The position numbers and the translations under genes are program-made. DNA of 64,000 nt from Dicaeum eximium (taxonomy: Eukaryota; Chordata; Aves; Passeriformes; Dicaeidae). The notes beneath the pieces were generated by a model. It was not told the origin of the DNA. It was given only the letters and a program-made list of their open reading frames with translations, and ran no database searches. Below are positions 24,947 to 37,150 of the stretch, in pieces. The stretch's first letter is position 1. Each line of letters opens with the position of its first letter. The stretch spans positions 3,052,313 to 3,116,312 of the forward strand of contig VWZP01007832.1 of assembly GCA_013396995.1 (NCBI GenBank), given 5' to 3'.

Positions 24947-25010
24947 CCTTAAGCAAATCTAAAAGGCATAGGGAGCTGCTTCCTTAAGCAACTCTAAAAG
25001 GCACAGGGAG
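24947..25010. repeat. 35-bp tandem duplication, 1.8 copies
   Basis: Unit 1 is 24947-24981 (ccttaagcaa... to ...gctgctt). Unit 2 starts at 24982 and matches for 29 bases with two differences. It is unrelated in sequence to the 35-bp duplication 3.3 kb away. Confidence 0.93.
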
Positions 25011-27894
25011 ACTGTGTCATCCCTAGGGAATACCTACAAACCCAGGCAGTAGATTTCCCGCCCCTACACACGATGAAAATGCAAAGAAAGATCCTTAGGT
25101 TAGAGGACATCTTCATAGGATGCCTCCAGATCATCCCCCAAATCATCCACAATGCACCAAGAGTCTCAGGCACATCTAAAGCTCATCCTTCAGGCTGAGC
25201 ACATCTCATGGCCAGACACTGTTGGATGCCCTACAAAGCTGTTTGCGAAAGGTGCAGAGATGCCCATGACCACAAAGCCTCCACCTGCAAGGCAGTGGCA
25301 CCAGTGCCTACAGCAGCTCTGGCAACCTCAAACATAATGGATATGGTCAGCATCACTCCTCAACAGGGCACAATGAGTCCTCTGCAGCATGCTGGGGAGG
25401 AAAGAGTTAACTTGTATTGCTTACTCAGTCACCACTTCATGCAAAAAAGGACATCCAAAGTCTGCTCAGCCTTTTCCATGCATCCACTGCTCCGTCTGCT
25501 TCAGGGTTGCTTTAGCCCAAGTAGGCTCAGCCCCTGCACCCTCCTCCACAGTTCCTCTTTGGCCCTTGCCCCCAAGCTCCCTGAGCCTGTACAAACATCC
25601 TGCCCCAAGAAGAGCCACTATTAGCTATATCCCATAGCATCTGGGAGGTATGGCCCATCTCCAGAATCTTATTGCCCATAGGTTTCGAATTTCCTTTTGC
25701 AGAGACCACAGGAAAGTTTCTGTCTGTGCCACAGGATGTGTTGTACAGCGATCAAAACGTGCAAAGTGCTCAGTTTCCCCAGAACACAATAAAAAAGCTC
25801 TGTTGCTCTACTGGTTTCTCAGATGGGAGCTATAATTAAACACTGCAACCTCACACCTGCCAGCCTGCCAACCACCACCTGCAGCAACTCGCTGACCCCT
25901 CCATGCAAGCCTGGGCAGCACCTCAGGGGAGAAATGCTTGTTTCCTCTCACAGCAGCTGGCAGGGCAGCCTGTGACCTGCTGCATGTGCTGGGGCAGGCC
26001 CCCTGCACAGCTGTGGTGACCAGCACAGCACACAGGGCTCCCCACAAGTGCCCAGCTGGCCCCACCGTGGCCCCTCTGTATGGCTCAGGGGTCTGCCACC
26101 ACAGGGGACAAACAGACTTCACCCTTCATCTACCACACACATGCACCCACACCCCATGGGCAAGCCTGGTCACGCTACCCTGCCTTCTCAAGTAGCCCAT
26201 CCCTGGCTGCTGAGGTGTGTTTTGGCTGCAAATACAAAGGATGCAAGGTATAAGCAAAACAATGTACAAATGCTGCTTCAGCAGCTCTCATCTATGTTAC
26301 TTACATAAAAGTCCAGCCCCTGCATCATCCTCCTCTCTCCCACCAAGGCTCTCAGCCCAGCCAGCCACAGCAATCCATCATCCCAAAGCTCCCCTTGCTC
26401 TCCCCAAAAGGCTCTGGCTGCCACCTCCCCACCCAGCCCCTCGTTGTCTCAACAGATGGCCACAACCAAGCAGTTAAGTTTCCCAGGAAGCTGGGAGGAT
26501 GGAGAGAGAGAGAGAGACAGGGAATTAGGACATATTAGGATCGGGTACTGTTTTTCTTTAAAAGCATTAAGAGGAGAATTCCTCTTTGATTCCCAGCTGC
26601 CTTAGACAGGTGTTTGTGAGAGACAGTCCCAGAAGCTTAACGGGCCATCTGTCCTGCAGATGATTTCTACAGGGAAACATTAGAAGGAAAAATAAAACCC
26701 ATATGCACACACACAAAAACACACAAAAAAAACCCCAACCCACCCAAGTAAATCAACCCTTGGTACTGAAAAAAAAGCAGCTTAAAAAGCTAGGAAAGCC
26801 CTTCAACCAAACCGAGAAATACAAGTCAGTCTTACAGAAACTATGATGCAGCTGCATTTCATCTCCTCTGCCTTGCACCTGAGGCGGAACAGAGGCTCAA
26901 AGGAACTCTATGGAAAGATCCTGGGAGGAGCAAGGAGGAGTCCATACACGTGGTGCTTATCCACAACACCTGTGGGCACTGAACCTTCACAGTAACATGG
27001 GGCTTCTTGGCACCTCTTTTCCTGACAACCTCAAACTTCCCCAAATGTTCTTTCTACTGTGCCCCAAAGTACCTGACAAGAGACTTTCCAGGAAGTCAAT
27101 AAATGCTCCAGGAAGCCAATGCTCTTTATTCTCAACAATTCCCTGCACCTCTGTCCTTTTCCAGAACACAAAAGAAAATTGTTAAGAAACTACAATTTGG
27201 GACATTAAGTCCCCTGAGCCACATACAGGCACAACATCCATCTGTATACTGTCACTGAAATAGTGATTACAAAGCCATTCTCGATGGATTCCCTCCCCAA
27301 AGACAATAATCTACACCTCCAGCAACATTAGTTCTCTATCTGCAATCCTGGAACTTACTCAGCACAATGCAACCACTGTGATTTATACACTCTCAACATG
27401 TCTACAACCATGAAATGGGAGATTAAATGAGTCTGTTCCACTCCAGAACTGCAAAAGCAGATTCCCAACCAGTTTCATGGACCGATTTGCAACCCCAGCC
27501 TGAGAACAGCTCCTGCAGGACACCCCAGCAGCATCAGATTATTTTCTTCCATTTGTATAGAAAACAAAGAGTTTCTCGTCTCCATAGTCTGTCATGATAT
27601 GACCAGATGTGCAGTCTAGGCAAACACAATAGGGAGGAAAAAGGGCAGACGAATAAATTTGCATTAATCAGGAAAATTGCCTTTTGGTCTAGCCCGGATA
27701 TTTCCTGAGTCCCAGGCACACAGGCTCTCATAGCACTCACACGTCTCATTGTACAAGCAATAAAGTTTCCTTCCGTGACACAGAAGTTCTGTAAATCAGG
27801 CCTGACATGAAATGGCCCAAGCAACTATCAGTCAACAGCTGAGTTGTTAACAGCCCTGTTACAGAGCATTTCCCACATACATGGTTACATTCAC

Positions 27895-28080
27895 GCCCTG
27901 GATAAAATAATAAAAGTTTATTATTTGTATAAATACATTTAATTTATAAACAATAAGTTATATAGTAATAAATTAAGCCAATATAAATGTACATATATAT
28001 TTACATATTAGTATGTGTATTTGTACATGAACATATGTATATAAATATATATATTATCTATACATACACACACACAAATA
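27895..28080. repeat. AT-rich low-complexity tract ending in CA repeats
   Basis: A long run of A/T with TATA and ATAT motifs ends near 28060-28076 in a short (CA)n. The tract is prone to length variation and could form cruciform-like structures. Confidence 0.85.
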
Positions 28081-31000
28081 AGAGACATGGGTTTATTTGT
28101 GTGGACTTACTTTGGGTCCCACTGCATGATCTCTTGACCGGTTAGTAAAGAGAATTCAGACTACCAGACCAACCAAGTATGTTGGCATCCACCTATATTT
28201 TGGTCTCAAGGGTGAGAGAAGCAGCTTGTCCCAAACTCCTTCCTGGGAGATGTCATTTAGAGTCTCAACTCCTGCTTCTAGGTCAATCATTTACTGCCCT
28301 AAAGACTGATACCACCTGTGATCTCAGCCCTGGACTACCACCTACACACCACTTGCAGCCATCACTGCAGCTTGGGAACACCTTCTCACATCTCCTCTAA
28401 ATAATTTGCCAGTATTTTGTATTCATTCACACACAATTAGAACTCTGGGTTTATCACTCCCTCGTGGCTCCTTAGACATGAAATAAGCCCAGACATGCAG
28501 ACAGGCTCGGGGAGTTGCTTAGCAAAAACATGATGGAGAAGGCCTCCCAACGAAACACATTTCAACTACTTGGTAGCCTATCCCAACTTGGCAAAAATCT
28601 CCCTCTGACACCTTAGCAGTTTCTATAGCAACAGGTTACTGCTAAAAATGTCAGATGCAAAACTCCCCGTGTTGGGCAAACAGGAGCTAGGAGGACAGAT
28701 TTAGAAGAGGAAAACTTCTAAATAGCTGTTGCCAGAGCTAGCACAGGCTCTGCTAATTCACAAGTTGGTGGTGAAACAACAAAAGAAACTTCTAGCAACC
28801 CACTAGAGGGGGACCACATGGTGCACAGGGACATGTCGGTGGAGCACTGCTCCACAGCATCCCTCAGAACGAGGAGGAGCCACAAGTATCCCCCTCTCCT
28901 GCAATGAGGCATTTGAAAGTGAAACCAGCTGTTTTTAGGAGCAGAACTAGAGCATAGCATGCAGAGTAGGAAGCCTGAAAGCCAAACTACTAGATTATAG
29001 GTTTTGCAGTACTGCTGCTCCTTTCATAAAATCAACACTGGGTCATTAAAGCTCTGAGACGGTAGTTTTCCCGGATGTATACGAAAAGGAACTCTACCAC
29101 AGATCATACAGAACATGTGCAGCAGGTGAGACCTCTTACAAGCAACAGCCCAGCCACTGCACCCCACCAGCGCCAGGTCGTGACACCTCTGTGGACTCCT
29201 GTGCAGCACCTGGTTCATTACACACAACATGTCAGAGGCAGAAATGCCCTTCCTGGCCTGACTTACAACCAGCTTAGCATGACATCCATTTTTTCTGTCT
29301 GTCTTCATTCACTGGTGGTGGGAGAAAGCACTGTGGAATCCTTGAGGTGAACCTCACATGGATACTGCCTTCTGGATACCCCAGAAACTCTCAAAAGATT
29401 CTCATGGTCAGATTAAACCCAGATGCAGAATCAAAACAGCCACAGCTCAGCAGAGAGCTGCACAGGGGAGGAAGGTGGAAGAACGCCCACCACACTAATA
29501 AGAAGTGACTGCATTTGCCAGTGTGGTTCTCAAGTCAGAGTCTTGAAGAGCCCACAGGCTTTCCCCACGAACACAGCACCCACCCCTCTGAGTTCACCCA
29601 CCTGACTTTGCTTTTATGTGCTGCTGAGTCAGGGGAAAACTGCATGCACCCATGTATGTGAATGTGCACGTGTTTGTTTATGCATGAGCTGTCAAGCCCC
29701 GAATTATGCACAGATCAACAAAGCTCTTTGAATTCCCCGACTGTGAAGTGCGTGACATTTAATCTGAGCCTTCCTTTTGGATTTCATATCGCGCATTATC
29801 AACAATGGCTATTCAGCACACAAGTACCCTTTAGAAAGCTTTCATCAGAAAAAGGAACTCATATGAAGGAGATTGAAAGAGACAATGTATCTGATGTATG
29901 ACAGGGTCTCCAGCTTCCACAAAACACCAGTGTATGTGTACTTGAAGAGCTGCACAGAGTCAGTCTGCCCCCAGCCCAGAGTGAAAGCACTTCATGGGTG
30001 GAGAGAATGGAGTTTGGAAGCATCAACTATTACTTCAATCTGTACATCTCCTCACCTCCCTCTTTTAGGCTCCCTTGGAAACAGGCAGGGTGAGACAACT
30101 CCCAGAGGTGTCCATTTTAGGACAAGATGCATCATCTCCTGCAATGGCTCACCTCTTTCTGTATACCCCAGGAGGAGCCTGGATCATGAGCAAGACTGGG
30201 CCTTTGACTGCTTTAATATGGATGGACAAGATCAAGATCCTTGCAGTGAACTTTTCACTACCTGATCCTAGGCAAACCCTGTATCACTTTTGCCCATCTC
30301 ACAGCATGGAGCCACACTTTGGGATTATGAAAAACCTAGACAACAACATGCATGGAAAGGATATGGAGATGCTATATCCTATAGTAACAGCCATGAAAGA
30401 TCCACATCAGCCTAAGGAACTAAAGCAAGATTTCTCTTTTCATAGCAGAGAGGAGGCAAAGGGGTGGACACCGGTATGTGGCACAAACAGCCTGGGTGAC
30501 AAGGGATATCTTGAGAACTGAGAGGTCCTGCAGGAGCTATCTCTCCATCTTGCCTGGCACATGCAAGAGAAGTCTTAGGAAAAACATGTTAAAGGTAGTA
30601 CTGACGAGTTCTTCTCCCTACTTTTGTTTGTTTCCTCTACTCAGGAACAAGGAGGCAACAGAGAGATTCAGGCAGCCAAATGATAGCAGCATCAGTGCTG
30701 GCAAATCAAAGTCTCAAGTAACCATGGAAAACACAGCACTGCCAGATGTCCCATCTCTACTATCAAGGGTTGTTTAAGGACCTTCCCTTCTTTTTCAGTT
30801 TTAAGTCTCAGACACTTGGGTACAACAAGTTCCAGTAATATCAGGATCACCCATCAGGACTCTGTGTGTGTGTACACATACACAGTGCCTTGCTGCTGTG
30901 CCTGTATATATATACATCTGTCTGCAAACATACAGAACAGGCTCCTGCTTAGAAGAGCTCCTGACATAGAAGTGTCAGGTTTTAGTCAACACCTTCCCCG

Positions 31001-34000
31001 TTACCTTTCACTGTAATGTCATTTCCATGCAGCCAGAGCTCTGAGGGTTTCAGGCTGGCCTCTTCTCCCCCATGGTCTTTGACTAATGACAGGCACTCGG
31101 TTTGCATGGTGATGTGATGCAGGGAATAAATTGGCTGGAGGGGATAAGCTCAACTGCTTTATTATTCCTCCATCCATCAACCCTCAATGCATCCTACTTG
31201 TCTAGAGATTTAAACAGTGGACATTGTTACAGTTCATGGAAGGGATTGGAAGAAGTCCTGATGGGTTTTTGCCAGCAGGCAAGGCAAGACCACCCCAAGG
31301 AGAAAAGGGCTGCACTGGGCAGAGCAATAGGGCAGGAGGGTGGAAGGATGCACCATAGGTGCCTGCTGTTCAGAAGCACACCAGATCTCTGGTTAGCACT
31401 TACAGAGACTCCCTCAGCAATGCTGATATTAAAGTCAGCTAAATTTTACTCTCACTTTACCATGAAAACAACCTGGGAAAACACAGACAGATGGTCTAAA
31501 TTCTTTGGTCCTGTTCAGTGCAGCCTTTGACTCCTGGTAGATTTCTGCTTTCTGTGGAGTAATGTTTGGATGCTCTTTATTGCTACTGAGCAGCTTCTAC
31601 AGAAACTTTTCTTCCTAGGCCACAAAGAGAATGTTGGATTGGATTCAGTATTATGGTTTTTGAATTTCCCTCTCCCCTCTGCAAAGAGACAGCTCACATT
31701 TTTACCTACTTGGAATATGCCAAACATCTACCATGAATGGCAAGCCAGGCAGCTAAAATTAAATGTCCAACAGAAAGACTAAGAGGGACTTAAAACCATG
31801 GACCTTTAAAGTATCTTGTTTCTTCAGAAAATAGCCTGCTTCCTGGAGCTCTGGCTAAGACTGGCAATACAGCCCTCCATTTCCACAAGGCAGTGCTTCC
31901 TGAGGACTCCATACAACATGGCAGAGTGTCTGCACCCAGGCTGTGCTCCAGCATTGCCCACACATCACTCACAGCATTGCAGCAACACAGTATGGGGCAC
32001 TAGTGAGGCTCCTGCCCGGCTGGGTGCCTGCCATGCACAGCAAGGCAGGGCCAGACAGCCAGGAAGGCTAAACTTAAGGTACCTCCTTGGCTGTCAGGAA
32101 GGATAGGAAGCACAGCTGTCCTTGGGAAACTGCTTCCTCATCTATCTCCACCTACAGCAGCCCTAGCTGGAAACCCAGAAAGAAACTGCAGCACCCAACA
32201 AGGGCTGGGAATATTTTAAGGCTCAGCAGTGGAATTCCTGGAACAACATCTATTGGCTGAAAGAGCTTCTCAAGTCTTTACACGACCATAAACATCCGAC
32301 ACCAGAGGTTGGTGTTTCACTCATAAGGTGGCACCACTACTAAAAGTGCTTCTGCTGCCATCATGGGTTACTGAATGAACGGGTACTCAGACAAAAACAG
32401 TCTGAGTCGCCCATGGAGTTTCCTGAAGACTTGTGGGTTTCTCTGTAGGTCTCTTTTTTAGCTGCTGACACAAACTCAAAACTGTTTACTTTCTCAACCC
32501 AGGCAGGATACGGCTAAAAACAAGAGGGTTGAAAGCCTTTGTGTGCTGCTCTGCCTGCGCCTGCCCCTCTGGGCCAAGCTAAGTGCTGCTGCCTAATTTT
32601 AGTATGAAAAGGAGTGATTCCTCCCTGGTTTGCAGCAGCAGGCAGCTGCAAAGGGGACTGCACACTAATTTCCCTCTAAAATAGAGAACCCCTTCAAACA
32701 AATAATTACATGGCCAGTGTTATCTGACACTCCTCTGTGCACATCTCCCACTACACCAACTTATCCTATAACACCACTCCTCAGGAGACCAGACTACCAA
32801 ACCGTGGATTTATTCCTAACTGCTTTTCTCCAGATGCCCTGCTCTGTGCCTTTGACTTAAATTATGTTAATCCAAATCCCTAACAAAAACATCTAGGAAA
32901 CTCTGCATCAATGGAGCCAGCTACCACTCCCTATGCTCAGGCTTCTGATTTTGGCTCCTTAGGTTCAGAAAGGGAGCACACAGCTCCTGACCACCAACAT
33001 CAGCAGAGGCTGCTCAACCTTTAGCACTAAGCCCAACTACAATGGTTTTGATAATTTCTCTGTTTTGGTGATGGATCTCTCCTCCCCATAATGACAGCAG
33101 CAGTCAGTATAAATCTGGAGTAGATTTTCTTACAGACACTTGTCCTTGACTTTGCCCTGTAAGATGAGCTGGGTAAGGGTCCAACCAAAGTCTGGTATAA
33201 AAGAGTCAGGTACAGCCTAGGTAAAGGCTTCCCCATCAAAACCAGCGTGCAAATATGCTCAGTTAGTTCTTACTTTGCATACAGAGGGATAGAAAGACAC
33301 TTACAGATTTAGGTAATTGGAACATATACCCACGGCACAGAATGAGGATGAGAGACTTATGCACATTGTGAAACCCAGAAGGGAAGTTTGCTTTTGGGGT
33401 TTTGCCAGAGCCCTGGGAGGCAGAGCTGTGGGGCCAGCACTGTGCTGTGGGCCTTCCTGTGCATCTCCAAGCGTCTTATTCTCCAGCTCTCATCCAGGCA
33501 CACTAACCAGCACCACAAATGGGCACTGAAACACATGGAGATGCATTAAGCCTTGCAGATGATGCAGAGCTTCACAAACAGAAGAAGCCCAAGAAGGCCA
33601 GAGAGTCACTTATCATTTGTAAACTACTTAGAGTGTTATTGGTTACAGCAGGATTTCTTTTCTAACATCTTTTAGCATCTTGAACAAGAACTTTTCAAAC
33701 ATTGGGTGAACTCATGCTAGCCTGCAATCTCCAGGACAGCACCAAACCCATATTTTTCAAGGGAAGGCAGAAAGCAATGTGATCAGGGAACACCTGGACA
33801 TCTCTTAAGTGTTGTTTTTCCCGCTCTGGAAAAAATCCAAATGTATTTTGTGGCCAGCATTGGGTCTTTTCCTCACAAGACTTATTTTTACATTCCTACA
33901 TCAAAAATACAAAACCCAGAAGATTTACATTCTATAAATAATGTCCCAATAGTGCCAAGGTCACCAAACCTTTCCCTCTGGCGCCAGGCCAGAAGTCAAA

Positions 34001-35579
34001 TAAACAATCTCAACATCTTTCTGGTTCACGTGTGCTTTTATCCTGTGCCAAGGGAAAGCTTGTAGCCAAAAACGTGGCACTAAGAGGACAGACACCCCCA
34101 CCTCATGCACAGCTCCACCCAGGTCAACATGCAGCCCCCTGGGCAGCCTGGTGGGAAGGCAGCCAATCCTGCCTGCGTCACAGGGACACACTCTTTGTGT
34201 TCTAATGGCATTTAGCAGTTTTCATTAGAGATTTGGGGGCTTACTGGGTGAGGACCAAGCACACACATCGCACAGAACATTGCATGATCCAAACAGCTCA
34301 ACGTGATATTTGTACCCAGCATGTGGTACCATCCCTCCCAGCCCCTGCTATTCAACATGTTGACCTTCAGAGAGCTGCAGAACAAGTGAACACCAGCTGC
34401 AGATGTACTCTTGGCATTTTGCACGCTTCAGCACTCGATGCTCAGTGAGAACAATAGGAAAACATTTCCCTTTGGATCACACCCCAGCCTCCAAGCAGCT
34501 CCAAATGGACTGAAAACCCCAGGGGAAGGCATGTCTGTGGTTTATTCTCCAAGAGATCAATGGCCACCCCAAGCCTCGCCTTGCTGTGCATCTCTGGAGG
34601 TGCTCCTGTGTTCATATCTCAACAATAAAACCTCACTACAGGCCCACAAACAGAAAGGACCAACTTCTCTTGAGACTGTAGAGCAGAGCTCGCCTTCTCA
34701 GCCTCCTCGTTGGGACAACCACCTACCCAGGGAAGAGCTCCCTTCACCTTGCTCCACACTGCAGTCGAAGAACAAGAACACGCACATACTAAAGCAACCA
34801 AGTTCCCCCTTTCCCCAGCTACCATCAGTATCCAGCCCTCACTGCTGAGGGCACCAGGACACCACAGGTTCATGGTGTCCCTCATACTCTGCTGTGCACG
34901 CCTCAGGTATGCATTTATGCAACCTAGCTAAGACAGGGCTAGGGCTAGTTCAGGTGCTTTCATGCTGAGTCTTAAGACCTTGTTTATTTTGGGGTTTTGC
35001 CAAAACCTTTCTTAGAAAACTTCCTCCCTGGGCAGACTCCCCTGCTTGAACTGTAACTACTATTTATTTGTTTAAAAATCACTTTCCTCATCCACAGGCC
35101 CTGAATGCCATTATTCAGCAGACTGCTCTAGTGCAGATAGAGTTACTGAACAAGTTATTTATGCCAAGTCCAGAATAGCCAGTGCTCTTGCATACTCTGT
35201 AGTTTCTCATGGCTCAGCTGTGCCAGTGGTACTCTAATGTCAACAAGGCTTTGGCTGCTGCTGGCATCTGTAATTCCCAGCCTTTGCAGACAGAGGAGAT
35301 TAAACGGTACATGTTTAATCACTTGCAGTCCTGATTCTCAGGCAGCTGCAAGAGAGTCAGGTTCATCGCTCAGGTAAGAAAAAGGCTCACTGAACTCCAA
35401 CTCCAAGCAGCGCTGAGGCAGGGCAGAAGAAGCAGGTGCTGAATAAGGTGCTGCTTCTCCCTCAGCCGGGTATGCTGAATCTGAGCTGAACTCAACAGAG
35501 AAGCCTAATAGCTGCTGCTGCTGCTCTAGACAAAGCAGTGCACCTGCTCAGATGGGACAGCCAGACCCTGCAAGAGGCA

Positions 35580-37150
35580 CAGCAGACCGCTCAGCGCGCA
35601 GAAATGTGCAAGCTCTGGCGGGGATGCAGAGCTCGCTTAGAGCTGGCTTTCCTCACCTTCCCCTCTGTGATGGCAGGGGCTCTGTCCCGGCTCCCTCCAC
35701 CGCGGCTCTCGCCCTTTGCCTCTCTCCCTCTCTCCCTCCATCCCCCGCAAGCACCGCCCCGTTCACCAGGGCCAAGCCCTCCTTGCGGCCAGGGCTCCCC
35801 AGCACACCCTGCGGGATTGCATCCCACGGGGAGCACCGCTGTGCTGGCTTCCCGCATCCCAGCCCGACGCAAGGCTCAGCCACCGGGGCTGACGCCCTAG
35901 CCTGTGCAGTGGTCAGGACTCAGCCTCCCCTTTCAGGCACCTGAAGTACTCATCCGGGACCGTGGTCCTCCTGGGACGCTTCCCGAGCACGCGGAAAAGG
36001 ACGGAGCACTGCCAGGAAAGAAGTGGCACCGGACTCCTGCCTTTGTAGGCAGGAGTAAGAGCCAGGAGAAAGCCCTCGCCACAAAGCCAAGGGACCGCCT
36101 GCGCATCGCCTCGCAAGGCGGCACGGCTGCTGCCCCTCCAACGCTGGCAGTACCCTGCCACCCTCCCACCGGGATACAGCGCTCACCACCTCCTCCTCCG
36201 CCCTCCCTACCCGCACCGGGCACGGCCAGGACCAAGACGGTCCCATCGCAGCCGTGCGCAGGCAGCACAAGGGCTGATCGCTCTCCTTAAGCCCCTGTCC
36301 GTCCGTCTGTCGGTCCATCCATCCTTCCCCCGTCCGCGCTGACTGCGAGGGGACAGCGGGGGCCGGCTGCCAGCACCGGGCTCCCACGGGGCGCTCCCGA
36401 TCCCCGGGACCCCGAGGGGCGGCGGGCAAACTCCGCGGCGCGGGGGGACGCGCACAGCACTCACCGCCCTAGCGCAGGTCCCGGCGGCGGGGGACGGTCC
36501 CGAGGGTTCGGTGTGGCTGCCCCATGGGCAGAGCGGGCCGGGACCGGNCCCGGCCCCGCGCAGCAGCGCTGGGTTACCTGCGGGCTGTGCCGGTGTCCCT
36601 TGTGGCTTCTGTGCGGGTCACGCCTGGGCCACCTGTGAGCGCGTCTTGCGAGTGGGAACAAAGAGCGGCGTCCCGGGGCCGGGTTCCTGCCAGGGAAGGA
36701 GGGCGGGGGCACCCATGGAAATAAACCCATGGGAGAAACAAAAGGCTCCTGTCCCAGCCGGCCCGTCGGGGAGCTGCCGGAGCGGGTCTCGTCGCTTCAT
36801 GTCCGACGGGTTAGAGCTGCCGAGGGTCGGCACCGAGACTGCCCGTCCTTCTCTGCCATACACATGGGGCCTCCATCGTGCTGGTCCCGGCCGCGTGGTC
36901 TCGAGGACTGCTTTACGATTCCCTGAGAAAGGCAAAAGGGTATAAACGTGGGCGCAGGGAACACGCGTAGTTTATCCAGGTGAAGTGGTACAGGGGAGGA
37001 GCCTGGCTGCACAGAGAGCGGCAGGGCCAGGTCCCACAGCCAGACCGGCCAGAGCCTGCCCTGCAGCGAGGGCCACATCACCGGGTCCCTCCGCGAGGAT
37101 GCTCCGAGACCAAGTCGGGCGTGCCGGGCCGGCGTTTTAATGTTGCAGCT
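35580..37150. promoter_or_regulatory. CpG island, candidate distal TP53I11 promoter
   Basis: CpG is dense over about 1.5 kb, strongest around 35.70-36.60 and 36.64-37.14 kb. GC-box-like motifs occur (ccgccc near 35755 and 36466, ggggcgg near 36416). Two strong minus-strand splice donors lie inside (exon ends at 36465 and 36578). TP53I11 is the nearest recognised minus-strand gene downstream, and in human it has a long gene body with upstream non-coding exons. Bidirectional activity is possible. No TATA box is evident. A single N interrupts at 36548. Confidence 0.6.
36465..36500 (-). other. Candidate 5' UTR exon end with donor for TP53I11
   Basis: Read on the minus strand, the sequence is ctagggcg|gtgagtgctg, with GT at 36464-36463, a near-consensus donor. 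The 5' limit of the exon is unknown and the upper coordinate is arbitrary. A second donor, cccgcag|gtaaccc with GT at 36577-36576, could define an alternative first exon. Confidence 0.4.

Larger units (their letters stand above)
20005..35580 (-). other. Presumed TP53I11 first intron; no coding exon recognised
   Basis: No frame gives a recognisable protein, and the open frames here are short and low-complexity. Items seen: two separate 35-bp tandem duplications (21650-21722 and 24947-25010), a TAAT-rich stretch (about 22600-22745), a GA run (about 26502-26517), an A/C-rich tract (about 26705-26745) and a 180-bp AT-rich microsatellite-like tract (27895-28080). Intronic status depends on the 5' exon lying in the CpG island at 35.6-37.15 kb. 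Confidence 0.4.

Noticed and set aside
30075..30521. 148-codon plus-strand open frame with a protein-like look
   Set aside because: No domain or homologue recognised. It lies in the presumed TP53I11 first intron with no supporting splice or poly-A signals.
34527..34536. p53 half-site AGGCATGTCT upstream of TP53I11
   Set aside because: It stands alone, with no adjacent second half-site within the allowed spacing. Such decamers occur by chance; a similar single one lies at 59731-59740.
35538..36945. Many overlapping open frames on both strands
   Set aside because: They coincide with the CpG island, where stop codons are scarce. The translations are low-complexity proline, arginine and glycine runs.
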